Part shown: positions 1-10,900 of the stretch, in pieces
How the letters are laid out: each line of letters begins with the position of its first letter
How positions within the stretch are numbered: the first letter of the stretch is position 1
NCBI GenBank assembly: GCA_009783755.1
Contig: WRCW01000004.1
Location: forward strand, 1-34,339
Length of the DNA: 34,339 nt
Source: Spirochaetaceae bacterium
GTDB lineage: Bacteria > Spirochaetota > Spirochaetia > CADAEX01
Reading direction: 5' to 3'
Translations under genes and position numbers: made by a program
Notes under the pieces: model-generated
Database searches by the model: none
Seen by the model: only the letters and a program-made list of their open reading frames with translations
What the model was told of the DNA's origin: nothing

Positions 1-87
1 AAGATCGAAGAAATATTTATTTCCAGTGTGGAATTTGAGTATCTGTTTTGGGATATGGCTTATAAACAACAAATGTCATATATGTAA
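1..87 (+). CDS. C-terminal end of a TenA/thiaminase II-like protein (5' truncated by window edge)
   Basis: Frame 1 reads KIEEIFISSVEFEYLFWDMAYKQQMSYM* ; resembles the TenA C-terminal pattern (E-IF-x-S-x-x-(Y/F)EY-x-FWDMAY). Not in the supplied ORF track because it has no start in the window. Confidence 0.6.
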   Translation, partial: KIEEIFISSVEFEYLFWDMAYKQQMSYM

Positions 88-103
88 TTTTTTAATAAAT
101 GCT

Positions 104-130
104 GTTGACATAATTTTTATTGCTTATTAT
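104..130 (+). promoter_or_regulatory. Possible sigma70-type promoter (TTGACA, about 17 bp, AT-rich -10-like)
   Basis: Consensus TTGACA at 104-109 followed by AT-rich TATTTT/ATTATT; very AT-rich background makes this weak. Confidence 0.25.
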
Positions 131-139
131 TTTGTCTCT

Positions 140-943
140 ATGGCTGTAAATAATATTATTTATGTTTTTCATATCAGGAAGCATAATGGCGGTGGAGTCT
201 ATCTCCATCCATTTAAAGAGTTTGATAAAGTGATATCAAGCGGAAATTCTTTTCAACTTGAAGGGCGTTATGGGGAAGAACCTGTAATTGAAAGCCTTAC
301 AGCTTTTAGAAATGAGCTTTATAGGATTGTAGAAGAATCTGTTAATAACTGGGTAAGTGAATCTAAATTTATCCCAAGATTTCTAATATCTGCTTTTGTT
401 TTTCTTGTTGCTTATTTTTTCTTTTCTTTTGCAATAAAGATTCCAATTCCTATTGTTGTTGATAAAATTATACTTGGAATCGTATCTGCTGTTATATGTT
501 ATAATTATTTAGGGCGTAAATACAGAAAAACAACAACTGCTTCAAAACTTCGAGCCCATTACAGAGGAATAGTCGATAGAATAGTTTTTAGCAAAAGCAG
601 TTTTATTGTTGCTCTTGAATCTTTTCTTGTTCAAATAAATGGGAAAAATGTGGAAGATATTATTTTGAATAGCGTAGATTATAATGAATTTAGCGAAATG
701 ATATCTGAAGAAAATATGGAAGAAAGAAATCAATTTCTTTTATATATTGAAAGATTATTAAAAAAACAACTTTCAGGACAACAAAGAAAACTTGTTAATA
801 AAATAATTATGATGAGTATTGAAAAAACCAGTGCATTAATTAAAGAAATTGATTTAATTAATATTGTGGCTGAAGTAGATACAAATTTATTTATTTCCTA
901 TCTTTTATTAAAACAAAAAAGCAGCAAAAAAACTAACTATTGA
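140..943 (+). CDS. Hypothetical membrane protein with two closely spaced transmembrane segments
   Basis: ORF 26..943; the listed start lies inside the tenA-like tail, so a downstream start (ATG at 140) is more likely. Hydrophobic stretch FLISAFVFLVAYFFFSF...IILGIVSAVICYNYLG. Confidence 0.5.
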   Translation: MAVNNIIYVFHIRKHNGGGVYLHPFKEFDKVISSGNSFQLEGRYGEEPVIESLTAFRNELYRIVEESVNNWVSESKFIPRFLISAFVFLVAYFFFSFAIKIPIPIVVDKIILGIVSAVICYNYLGRKYRKTTTASKLRAHYRGIVDRIVFSKSSFIVALESFLVQINGKNVEDIILNSVDYNEFSEMISEENMEERNQFLLYIERLLKKQLSGQQRKLVNKIIMMSIEKTSALIKEIDLINIVAEVDTNLFISYLLLKQKSSKKTNY

Positions 944-1054
944 ACATATATTAGATATTTTGTATATTGTTAATATAAAAAGATTTTGACCCAGGAAATA
1001 AGTGATCTTTTTCCAAAGTCTCAAAATTAAAATCTGATCCTAAGGAAGTTTCTG

Positions 1055-2086
1055 ATGGAAAAGAGAACTTTAATTGATAGTTTAAATAATAACGAAACTG
1101 AAGAGATTATAAATTATTACAAAACAGCCGAAACCGATGAACTCTGTAAAAAAGCAGCTTCTATTTGTGAAAACATACATGGCAAAGATATTATTTTAAG
1201 AGGACTCATTGAATTCACAAACTACTGTAATCAGGATTGTCTTTACTGCGGCATAAGAAAAAGCAACTTAAGTGCTGTAAGATACAGAATAGATAAAGAT
1301 GAGATAATAAAAACAGTTATGATAGGCTATAATTCAGGGCTTAGAACTTTTGTACTCCAGGGCGGCGAAGACCCATTCTATACATCTGATAGAATTTGCA
1401 GAATACTGGAACAGATAAAAAAAGTAACGGAATATAATGCTTCAATAACTTTAAGCATAGGAATCAAAAGCAGAGAAACCTACAAAAAATTTAAAGAAGC
1501 AGGCGCAGACAGATATTTACTAAGATTTGAGACATCTGATCCAAAACTATATCAAAAGATTAAAATAAATAGTCCTTTTGAAAGAAGAATTACTGCAATT
1601 CTGGATATTAAAGACCTTGGTTATGAAACAGGATCAGGATACATGACAGGACTTCCCGGGGAGACAGAAGATACAAGAATCAACAATGCTCTTTTATGTA
1701 AAAAACTTGATCTTGATATGGTGGGAGTAGGTCCTTTTATTCCGAGTAATAATACTCCTCTTGCCGAAAGCCCAAAAATGCCGCTTGAATATAGCATAAG
1801 GGCTACAGCTCTTCTCAGGCTTCTTTTGCCAAAAGCGCATATTCCCGCAACAACAGCTGCAGGGACTATTGATCCATTTGGCAGGGAAAAAATGGTCAAA
1901 GCAGGGGCAAATGTCCTTATGCCTAATATCACGCCTGTTGAACAAAAAAAACATTACCTTATTTATCCTGGCAAAATATGCCTTGATGAAAATGGAAATG
2001 AGATCATAAAAGATCTTGCATTGCGCATGTCATCAATAGACCGAAAAATAACATTTTCGAAAGGGAGTGCGCTCCGTTTTTCATAA
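1055..2086 (+). CDS. hydE: [FeFe]-hydrogenase H-cluster radical SAM maturase HydE
   Basis: Radical SAM motif CNQDCLYC (CX3CX2C), BioB/HydE-like body (LQGGEDPFY, TGLPGETEDT, GVGPFIPSNNTPLA), followed by hydF; RBS AAGGA upstream. Confidence 0.9.
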   Translation: MEKRTLIDSLNNNETEEIINYYKTAETDELCKKAASICENIHGKDIILRGLIEFTNYCNQDCLYCGIRKSNLSAVRYRIDKDEIIKTVMIGYNSGLRTFVLQGGEDPFYTSDRICRILEQIKKVTEYNASITLSIGIKSRETYKKFKEAGADRYLLRFETSDPKLYQKIKINSPFERRITAILDIKDLGYETGSGYMTGLPGETEDTRINNALLCKKLDLDMVGVGPFIPSNNTPLAESPKMPLEYSIRATALLRLLLPKAHIPATTAAGTIDPFGREKMVKAGANVLMPNITPVEQKKHYLIYPGKICLDENGNEIIKDLALRMSSIDRKITFSKGSALRFS

Positions 2087-2135
2087 ATTCTTAAAAGGAG
2101 ACCCATGAGAAATATATCTCTGGGAAGGAGGTTAA

Positions 2136-3401
2136 ATGAAAACAGCTGATGCACTGCGAATAAGAATTGTTTTACTTGGACTCAGGAATGCGGGAAAATC
2201 TTCCCTTATGAATAATCTATTTGAAAAAGATGTTTCTATTGTTTCTGAGATACCAGGAACAACGACAGACCCTGTTGCCAGAGCAATGGAACTTGATGAT
2301 CTTGGCCCTGTTTCTATAATTGATACTGCAGGGCTTGATGATGAAGGGGATATAGGGAAAGAAAGAATAAGAAAAACAGTTGAAAGAATTGAAAATGCAG
2401 ATATTCATGTTATTGTAAGCAGGATAGATAAAGAACCTACAGAATCTGAATTTTCAGTAGCAGAATCTATTTTGAAAAAAAATGGTGTTTTGGTTATTGC
2501 CCTTACTTTTGCAGATAAAACTGCAGATAATTCAAAACTTGAATGGGCAAAAAAATACCAATATTGCAGTATAGATAATTTATCTAAAAACGGAATAGAA
2601 AGTTTTAAAAAGACACTTATTTCATTAAAGGAAAAAATTACTTTTGAGGCAACTCCTCTGGATGGAATTGTTAAAGAAGATGATCTGGTTCTTATGGTTA
2701 CACCTATTGATACTGCTGCTCCAAAAGCACGACTTATAATGCCGCAAGTAGAAACAATCAGAGATTGCCTTGACAAAGATTGCGGCGCTCTGGTCATTAA
2801 GGAGAATAAGGTTAAATGTTTTTATGATGCTTTAAAAATAAAACCAGCTCTTGTAATTACAGATAGCCAGGCTTTTCACAAAGTAGCTTTAGATATTCCT
2901 CAAAAGCAGATGCTTACATCTTTTTCAATACTTTACGCAAGAAAAAAAGGGGACCTTTTGGAGTTTGTTAAAGGTATTGCAGCTTTGAAAAAATATATTG
3001 ATAAAAAGAAGACGAGTTTGGAGACAGATAAGCAAAACACACAAAACACCAGAGTCCTTATTCTTGAAGCGTGTTCTCATCACAGAAAAGAAGAAGATAT
3101 AGGTACTGTAAAAATACCTGCTCTTTTTCGAAAGCTTATAGACAAGAACGCAGAATTTGATTTTTTAAGAGCTCTTCCCAATGAAGAAGATATATTAAAA
3201 TATTCGGCAATTATCCACTGCGGGGCATGCATGATAACAAGAACAACAATGCTTACCCGCCTTGAAAAAATAAAAGAGTCAGGAATACCAGTAATAAATT
3301 ATGGACTTTTTCTTGCATGGGTAAATAACCTTTTACCAAGGGCTTTAGAACCTTTTACAGAAATATATTCACAATGGAAAGATTTTGAGTTTAGCAAATG
3401 A
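2136..3401 (+). CDS. hydF: [FeFe]-hydrogenase H-cluster maturation GTPase HydF
   Basis: P-loop GLRNAGKSSLMNNLF, PGTTTDPV, DTAGLDDEG; cluster-binding region CSHH...HCGAC; RBS GGAAGGAGG 5 nt before ATG. Confidence 0.93.
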   Translation: MKTADALRIRIVLLGLRNAGKSSLMNNLFEKDVSIVSEIPGTTTDPVARAMELDDLGPVSIIDTAGLDDEGDIGKERIRKTVERIENADIHVIVSRIDKEPTESEFSVAESILKKNGVLVIALTFADKTADNSKLEWAKKYQYCSIDNLSKNGIESFKKTLISLKEKITFEATPLDGIVKEDDLVLMVTPIDTAAPKARLIMPQVETIRDCLDKDCGALVIKENKVKCFYDALKIKPALVITDSQAFHKVALDIPQKQMLTSFSILYARKKGDLLEFVKGIAALKKYIDKKKTSLETDKQNTQNTRVLILEACSHHRKEEDIGTVKIPALFRKLIDKNAEFDFLRALPNEEDILKYSAIIHCGACMITRTTMLTRLEKIKESGIPVINYGLFLAWVNNLLPRALEPFTEIYSQWKDFEFSK

Positions 3402-3450
3402 TTTAAAAATCAGGGAATTAAAAATAGTGTCATGAGAGATGGCTGTCTAG

Positions 3451-4686
3451 TTAGTTTATAGTCTGTATTGACCGCATTTCATCAACTACCTGCAATGTCC
3501 TGTTTACTGTTTCAAGGTTTAATATTGCAGGAGAAAATCCTGGATCAAGTTCAACTGCTTTTTCCCAGTTAAATGCTGCTTCTCTTAGGTTGCCTTCTGC
3601 ATACGCAAGAAGTCCGGCAACGTAATACTCATCGACCTGCATGGCAATAAGACCTCTTCCCTTATCCCCAAGATTAAGAGAAGAAACAATGCTAAATCTG
3701 TCAAGGCCAGCCTGGGTTGTAAGGTCTAATGTATAGTTAAAATTAAAGCTTATATTATTAAGGTCAAGTTTGCTTCCAACAGAAACCCTTGGGTTTGAAC
3801 CTCTGTATCTGAAACCGCACTGAACAGAGAAAAAGTCTGTAAAAACCACATCTGTACCTACTGCAAAACCCCAGTGTTCTGCTGGTTGTTCTGACTGGTT
3901 AAGTGAAATTGGATATATAAAATCAAAAGCAAGCAGCCATGGTCTTAAAGGGGAATATGCAATTCCTGCTACTGCTTCAAGCGGGAGAGGATCATCCAAC
4001 TGAGCAATACCCAGGTTCTTTAAAACAATGCCAAAAGATGCATTCTTTTCCCTTGCTTTATAGAATTTAAGAAAATTAAATCTTGTAAGAGCTCCAAGAT
4101 CCAACATTGCAGAAACAGCTGATTGCCCTTCATAGATTTCAGCAGGAATATAGCGGTAAGCAACTTTTAAGTTTGTACCAAGAGAAATTCCCCAAAAATT
4201 GTAACCAGGCAAAAATCTATATGATAGGTTAACTATTCCAACAGATTCAGAATAGTATCCACGTGATGTTCGTTCACCCCAAAGACCATATCCTGTAAAA
4301 GGAACATAAAGAAATTTTGCCCCTAAACCAAAGCCTAAATTATTATGTCTTGTTGTAAAAACAATACTTTCGATATTTGTATCTGCTATCCAGTCATTAT
4401 GGTAAAAAGAGAGTTCTGTATATCTGAGGCTTGAACTTCCTGCAGGGTTAGCTTCAATAAAGCTTGCATCATCAGCAACTGCTGTAAATGCAGTACCCAT
4501 TGCCTCATATCTTCCTCCCAAAGGTATAAGAAGAGTTGGAAATGCAGTAAGTCCTGTATTAGGGTCAGAAAGAGAGTCCAGGAAATTGTCTGCTTTGTAG
4601 TAAAAATCAGATATATCAAGCGCTGATATGGAAAATGAGGCTAATAATATGAATAAAATTATATACAAAAGTAGTTTTTTTGCCAT
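3451..4686 (-). CDS. UPF0164 / PorV-PorQ-like outer-membrane beta-barrel family protein
   Basis: Signal peptide; GGRYEAMGTAFTAVADDASFIEANPAGSSSL motif typical of PorV/UPF0164 proteins; C-terminal TPR-like segment. Confidence 0.7.
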   Translation of the reverse strand: MAKKLLLYIILFILLASFSISALDISDFYYKADNFLDSLSDPNTGLTAFPTLLIPLGGRYEAMGTAFTAVADDASFIEANPAGSSSLRYTELSFYHNDWIADTNIESIVFTTRHNNLGFGLGAKFLYVPFTGYGLWGERTSRGYYSESVGIVNLSYRFLPGYNFWGISLGTNLKVAYRYIPAEIYEGQSAVSAMLDLGALTRFNFLKFYKAREKNASFGIVLKNLGIAQLDDPLPLEAVAGIAYSPLRPWLLAFDFIYPISLNQSEQPAEHWGFAVGTDVVFTDFFSVQCGFRYRGSNPRVSVGSKLDLNNISFNFNYTLDLTTQAGLDRFSIVSSLNLGDKGRGLIAMQVDEYYVAGLLAYAEGNLREAAFNWEKAVELDPGFSPAILNLETVNRTLQVVDEMRSIQTIN

Positions 4687-4959
4687 TTTTCCCTATAATA
4701 ATAGCATAAAATCATAAAAAAGCGAGCTATTTAAATAGTCGGAAAATTTTTATGTTTAGTTTACTAAGTACTTATTTTAATATGTTTTTTTGCTGCCGAT
4801 AATATAGTAAGATATTGAAGTATCTGAACAAAGTCGATTGGCTATATTTGCAGCCTTTATTTCTGTTTTTTCTTGTTTAAAAGCTTTAAAATGGCTAAGA
4901 AAATGCAGATTTTAAGGTCTATAATTATGTAATTTCAAGAAGAGGGGTGGATTACAAGC

Positions 4960-7900
4960 ATTAGAACACTTTTTACCTTAAAAAAAGTATTATTTTATTT
5001 ACTCTTTATTTTTTGTTTAGCTGCTCAAATTTTTGCTAGTGGTAAAAAAGAAGATTCACTGCCTATTGCAAAACAGCTTATTGAAGAAAAAAAATTCAAT
5101 GAAGCTATAAAAATTCTTGCTGATATTGTAAAAAAAGAGCCTCACAGGCTTGATGAAGTTGAATCTTTAATGGCTGTTGTCAGAAATGTACGCAATCAAT
5201 ATAACAATTATTATGAAAATTTGATGAATCTTCTTCGAAAAGAAGACTTTACAGACAAAGACATAGCAGAAGGCTATAAGCTTATTAATGATATACAGGC
5301 AATGGATTCTAATCCGGATCAGTTGGCTCTTTCTTTACTGGCAACAGCACGAATAACAATTGTATTCAGATACAATGACAACCTGTTCAGGGATATAATG
5401 AACAGGGCTTTGGTGCTCATTCAGGGGAAAAAATATTGGGAAGCAATTGCATTGTATAAAGAGGCTATCGGGTTCCATAGGGAAATGTTTGCAGAAGAGT
5501 TCCCGGAAAATATAATTCATGAGGCAGATGATTTAGGCTTAAAGTTAAAAGAAAGAATAGACACATTACTTGCATACCAAAACACTTATCCGCAAGCAGC
5601 ACAAAGAGCAACAAGAGAATCATCCAGAGAGATACAATCAGTATTAAATAACAGAGAATATGATGATCTTCTAAATATTATTGGAAGAATGGCTGTAATA
5701 CGGGAAGAAATATCAGGTGTGGCAACTATTTCTGATCAGAGAAAAGAGAAGTTATTGCGACCTGGTGAATATGATATCCCATTTCTTTCCACATTTAATG
5801 CAGTTATAAATGGGAGAGCAGCAAGCACTGTAGAGGAAGGCATTTTAGCTGCGATTGATCATCTATGGAATGATGTTATTGATGAGAATGCAGTTCTTCT
5901 TGCTTCACGTTCAGATCTGTTTTTTAACAGAGGAAAAATACTGTTTGGTGAAAAACAATACCAAAATGCTGAAATTAATTTTGAAATTGCAAAAAACTAT
6001 AGTGAAATTGGAAATAGTCTTATTACTTTAAAAGGGTATAGTATAAGCCCATCAAGAGGTTTTGATTTCTCCGGATGGACAATGAATAAGTTACAAAACT
6101 ATATACCCAAGTATTATGAATCAGAAAAGAAAATAAAAGCAAGTAACGATTATTTATTATTGTCTCAAATTATGCAAAGGATAAATGTAATTGAAAACAA
6201 TTACTCCAGAGAAACAGTTTTTAATAATATCATTACCTACAGGAATCAGATAATAACTGATAATGTAATGATTTCAATAAACCATACAGTGTGGAAAGAA
6301 AATGAAGAATCCATGGCACGGCTTAAAGCATCAGATTTTTCTGTAGATACTGCATTAAATCTTTCTACAGATATGAAAAATCTTTTTGGAGAACATGAAA
6401 CAAAGGTTAATTTGCTTGCAGTTTCAATTGTCAGGGCAGCAATAGATATTACTTATTTGCCAATATCAGAACGGCTTCAGACTCAATTGAAAGAAGCAAA
6501 ATCTGGATTTGAAATGGTTGATGGTATTCAAACAACAATAGGACAGGGAGAGGGTTCCTACACAGTTATTGCACGGTATCATCAAAGAGCAATGGATACT
6601 TTTACAAGAATATTGGCAGGACTTCCCGGGATAGAAAATGATCTTAAAAATGTTTTAACAACCGTATCCAAAGAAGGCGGTGAATATTTATCAAATCCTG
6701 TTGTAAAAGAGAGCGCGGAAAATGTTGATAATGATTTAGTTACTATTGTATCACTGCGTAACGAAATAAACAAATATATGCAGACCTCTCAGGAACTTCT
6801 TACCCGTTCTGAAGTCTTTAGGAATCAGGGTAACAGATATATTTCAGAAGCAAGAACTAATCTTGCCAGAAATAATTTTGATGCAGCGCGACAAAATTTA
6901 CAGCAGGCAAGAGAGAGTTATGTTAATTCACTCAATTTAAATGAAGATCCGGGGCTTAGAACAAACAGTGACAGGGAAATATTTATGTTGTCTGATGAAA
7001 TATTAAACAAGCAGACAACTATTGTAATTGAAACAGTCAGAAAAAATCTTAATGAAGCAAAAGATCTTTATGCAAGAGAAAGATTTGGAGATGCTGAAAA
7101 CCTTCTTTTAAGTTCGCAAACATTATGGCGTACTGTAAACCATGAAGATAATAACACAGAGCTTGAATTCTGGCTTGGTCTTGTGCAGACAGCTCTGTCA
7201 GTCAGGACAGGCAGAGTTATTACAGAAACAGATCCTCTTTACAATGAGATGACTCAAATATTAAATCTTGCAAGAGGCGATTATCTTAGTGCTGTTTCTG
7301 CAAACCAGCAAGGCAACAGAACAGAAATGTTGAGCCATCTTGGGCGTGCAGAAGAAAAACTTCTTCTTGTAACTATACCTTTTCCTTTGAACCAGGAAGC
7401 AAGTGTTCTTTCTCTTAGAATTATGCAGCTTAAGGACCAACAAAACTTTAATGTATTGTTTAGAGAACGATATAATTTTGCAGTACAAATGATTGATGTT
7501 AACCCTGCTGAAGCATATATAATCCTTAATGACCTTAGAGTTATAGAGCCTAACTATCCTGGAATAGCGCAAGTAATCAATAGAACAGAAATCAGGCTTG
7601 GTATAAGGACTGCACCTCCTGATCCTGCAAAAATCAGAGAAGCAGAAACTCTATATCAAAGAGCTTTTACAATTGTTTCAAGCAATGTTAGAAGCAACTT
7701 CCCCACAGCGCTCGCATATCTTAACAGAGCATTTGAGCTAAATCCAAATGATAACAGAATAACAACTCTTAAAGACAGGGTGCAGACAGAAATGGGCGGA
7801 TCAGCAACTGTTGTTCTTTCAAATGATGCACAGCAGCAGTACAGGCAAGCAGAGCAGGAATTTGTTAATGGAAATTTCTATGTTTCTCTTACAATTGTTG

Positions 7901-7980
7901 AAAGGTTGCTTCAGGATCCAAGAAATAGAAATTATACACCTCTTCTTGAGCTTAAAAGGAGAATTGAATCAAGAATATGA
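4960..7980 (+). CDS. Large periplasmic/secreted helical-repeat (TPR-like) protein; start probably ATT (4960 or 4951) rather than ATG 5170
   Basis: ORF is open from 4933; upstream of ATG 5170 it encodes a signal peptide (IRTLFTLKKVLFYLLFIFCLAAQIFASGKKED) and SD-like AGAGGGGTGG at 4941-4950; repeat segments such as ALYKEAIGFHREMF, ALAYLNRAFELNPNDN. Confidence 0.7.
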   Translation: MRTLFTLKKVLFYLLFIFCLAAQIFASGKKEDSLPIAKQLIEEKKFNEAIKILADIVKKEPHRLDEVESLMAVVRNVRNQYNNYYENLMNLLRKEDFTDKDIAEGYKLINDIQAMDSNPDQLALSLLATARITIVFRYNDNLFRDIMNRALVLIQGKKYWEAIALYKEAIGFHREMFAEEFPENIIHEADDLGLKLKERIDTLLAYQNTYPQAAQRATRESSREIQSVLNNREYDDLLNIIGRMAVIREEISGVATISDQRKEKLLRPGEYDIPFLSTFNAVINGRAASTVEEGILAAIDHLWNDVIDENAVLLASRSDLFFNRGKILFGEKQYQNAEINFEIAKNYSEIGNSLITLKGYSISPSRGFDFSGWTMNKLQNYIPKYYESEKKIKASNDYLLLSQIMQRINVIENNYSRETVFNNIITYRNQIITDNVMISINHTVWKENEESMARLKASDFSVDTALNLSTDMKNLFGEHETKVNLLAVSIVRAAIDITYLPISERLQTQLKEAKSGFEMVDGIQTTIGQGEGSYTVIARYHQRAMDTFTRILAGLPGIENDLKNVLTTVSKEGGEYLSNPVVKESAENVDNDLVTIVSLRNEINKYMQTSQELLTRSEVFRNQGNRYISEARTNLARNNFDAARQNLQQARESYVNSLNLNEDPGLRTNSDREIFMLSDEILNKQTTIVIETVRKNLNEAKDLYARERFGDAENLLLSSQTLWRTVNHEDNNTELEFWLGLVQTALSVRTGRVITETDPLYNEMTQILNLARGDYLSAVSANQQGNRTEMLSHLGRAEEKLLLVTIPFPLNQEASVLSLRIMQLKDQQNFNVLFRERYNFAVQMIDVNPAEAYIILNDLRVIEPNYPGIAQVINRTEIRLGIRTAPPDPAKIREAETLYQRAFTIVSSNVRSNFPTALAYLNRAFELNPNDNRITTLKDRVQTEMGGSATVVLSNDAQQQYRQAEQEFVNGNFYVSLTIVERLLQDPRNRNYTPLLELKRRIESRI

Positions 7981-10900
7981 TTTCATATAAGCAGGGCCAC
8001 CACAGGGATGCTGTAGAGCACTCCTGCGCTGCAGCACCGCGATTTCATAAATATATACTTCCTCTTATAATACTCCTTTTATTTTTCATACCTTCATCAT
8101 TGTTTTCTGTTGATATCTACTGGGATGCTCAAAAAGTTATTGTTCCCTCAAATGGAAGATTCCATACAACTGCTTTTGGCGGTGGAACTACTGCTATAGT
8201 GTGGCATGAGTTTGTGAAGCATGATGAAAACAGAGGTGTTGTATTTTTGTCTATTGCTACAACAGCAGATGGCATAGAATGGGTGAGGAATGAAAGATTT
8301 GCAGGCCCTTTTAATTATGCAGGCGATGAGGTTGCAATTTGTTCGCTTGCTGTTAAAAGCAATGGTGATATATACATAGCTGCTTCAATAAGCGCTAACA
8401 GTGTAAGAATCTTCTCATCATCCGACAGTGGAAGAAACTTTAGAGAGACAACACATCAAGCTACTTTTACCATGGCTGTAGGACCAAGATTATTTATAAA
8501 AGAAGATGGCAAATTCATAATGTTTGTAACAAAAGAGCAGGGAAATAATCTTTCAATATCTTATTCCCTCTCAGACGATGGACAGAGATGGGGAGAATTT
8601 GTACAACTTGTTCAGGAATCTAATCTTGCGCTTAATTTTCTTCCTCACTTTGTATCAAAAAATGGTGTTGAATATGTTATATTTCAATCTTTTATAATAT
8701 TAAGGCGTTCAGCATATCAGCTATATTTTAAGAAAAGCACTGATGGCGGAAGAACATGGAGCAGTTCAAAAAGAATTACAGATTTTAATGAAACTATTTC
8801 AGGGAGATCATTAGAATCCGGCGAGTTTGATAACCAAAGACCCAATTTTATTATTGAAGACAATATGATAAAGCTTGCCTGGGAAAGAAGAAATATAAAT
8901 GAAGCAAACCCTCAAATCTATTATCTCCAACTTGATCTTAATGGAAATATTCTTACTTCTGCTGAAAGAATATCTAGAGGAAACAGAGCTTGTAATTATC
9001 CCAGAGTGGCTTCATATATGGGGACAACTGTTCTTACCTGGTTTGATAACCGTATGGGAGATAACAGCATAATTTTTGCTGATTTTAATGGAATTCTCTG
9101 GAGAGAAAGAGATCTTTCTGACATGAGAGGGAATTCAACATTCGGACAGATGATAGATGCAGGGGAGACAATGTATATTTTCTGGGAAAACAGAGTTGGA
9201 AATGTCTCAAGAATAATAATGATCGCTCCTGACAAAACAGTTGATACTCCTGTTATTACACCAACAAATTTTATAGCTAATAGAAGAACATCGTTTGATA
9301 AATATACTTTTTCATGGAATCTTCCTGAAGACTCTTCGGGTATAGCCGGGTTTAGTTATTCGGTTGGAAGAGATATAAATGGAGAACCTCCCAGAAGAAT
9401 AATGAATACTTCGCGTCAGCTAAGGGGAGAAGTAACTATTAAAGAGGATGGGCAATGGTATATATATCTGGTTGCAACAGATTATGCAGGCAACTGGTCT
9501 AAACCTGCTGTAATGCCCATATACAGAGATACGCAGCCGCCTGAAAAGGTTATAATCGAAGATTTTATTAAAGACGATAATGGATTCTTATTATCAAATA
9601 ATATCAGGATAAAATGGAGACCATCGGATAACGAACCGCTTTCAGGTTACATATATACTATTCAACATCTTGATGAAAACTATCGCAGAGATATAGATGA
9701 AAACACATATATGAGAAGGATTAGAAATCCGGACAAAAAAAATGTTATTAAAAACTCATATTTCGATGCAAGCGGTATGGATAATGGAATATGGGGTTTT
9801 TCTGTTGCAGCAGTTGATGAAGCAGGCAATATTGGAGAACCAGTACAAACAATTTTCAGGCTGAACAAATATGTGACTGTAACATATATTACAGCTATAA
9901 ATGCTGTAAAAGATCAGCTTGATAGAATAAATATTACTTTAACCGGAAGAGGTTTCTCTGTTGGCGGAAATATACATACCATTATCCTTGACAGGGATGG
10001 AGAGGAACCATGGGATTATACTTTTTATCTTAATGAAGGCGCTTATAATGTAGAAACCGACAGGCTTATAAAAGATTTTAATCTATTCGATATTCAGGAA
10101 GGAGAATATAGGATAGGACTTATTCATCCGACACGTGGTCTTTATTTTAGCAAGCCTGCAATCAGGCTTGAACCTTCAGGTAATGTAAAATTTGGATATT
10201 TTATTTCTGATCAGGAAACAGTTTGGAAACCTGCTAAACGTAAAATGTTTACATTTAGTTTAGGCGGAGCAGGTTTTTATTTTATTCTTGCATTCTGTTT
10301 CCTTGTAATAGTTGTTTCAGTTTCCAGAATTAAAGCAGCTTATAATGAACGAAGACAACTAAATAAAGATATTTACGCCATAATGAAAGGTATTCCTATT
10401 TACAGCAAGGAAATAAAAGAGGGGATTATGAAAATCAAAAATAAGGGAATGGGGTTAAGATTAAAATTTACACTTTTTGTAATATCTATTGTTTTTGCTG
10501 TTGTTTTGATGATAGCTCTCCCGCTTGGAAGATTCATGTTGGAGACAGAAAGGAAGAATCTTGTTATTTCACTTCAGCAGCAAGTAGGAGTATTACTGGA
10601 AAGTCTAACATATGGTGCAAGATCATACTTGCCCAGTGCGAATATGATCGAACTTGGACTCTTGCCATCACAAAGAGAAGCTATGCTTGATTCCAGATAT
10701 GTAACTATAACAGGAAGAAGTTCAAGAAATGAAATCGGACATGATTTCTTATGGGTAACTGATGATCCAAATATATATTCCAAAATTAGTGCCAGAGAAA
10801 TAATCCCTGGAAGAGAAAGAGTTGTTGATGCTGTGTCTGCTATGATATCAGATCTTGAAGGAAAAATAAATACTGAAGCTTCATCAGGAGTTTCAACTTA

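Noticed and set aside
2405-2797. 130-aa (-) ORF opposite hydF, and 103-aa (-) ORF 1621..1932 opposite hydE
   Set aside because: Antisense to well-supported genes, no recognisable motifs.
4726-4737. Perfect palindrome CTATTTAAATAG upstream of the repeat-protein gene as an operator
   Set aside because: Short A/T palindrome, expected by chance in this composition; similarity to the 16.5-kb repeat is limited to CTATTTAAAT.
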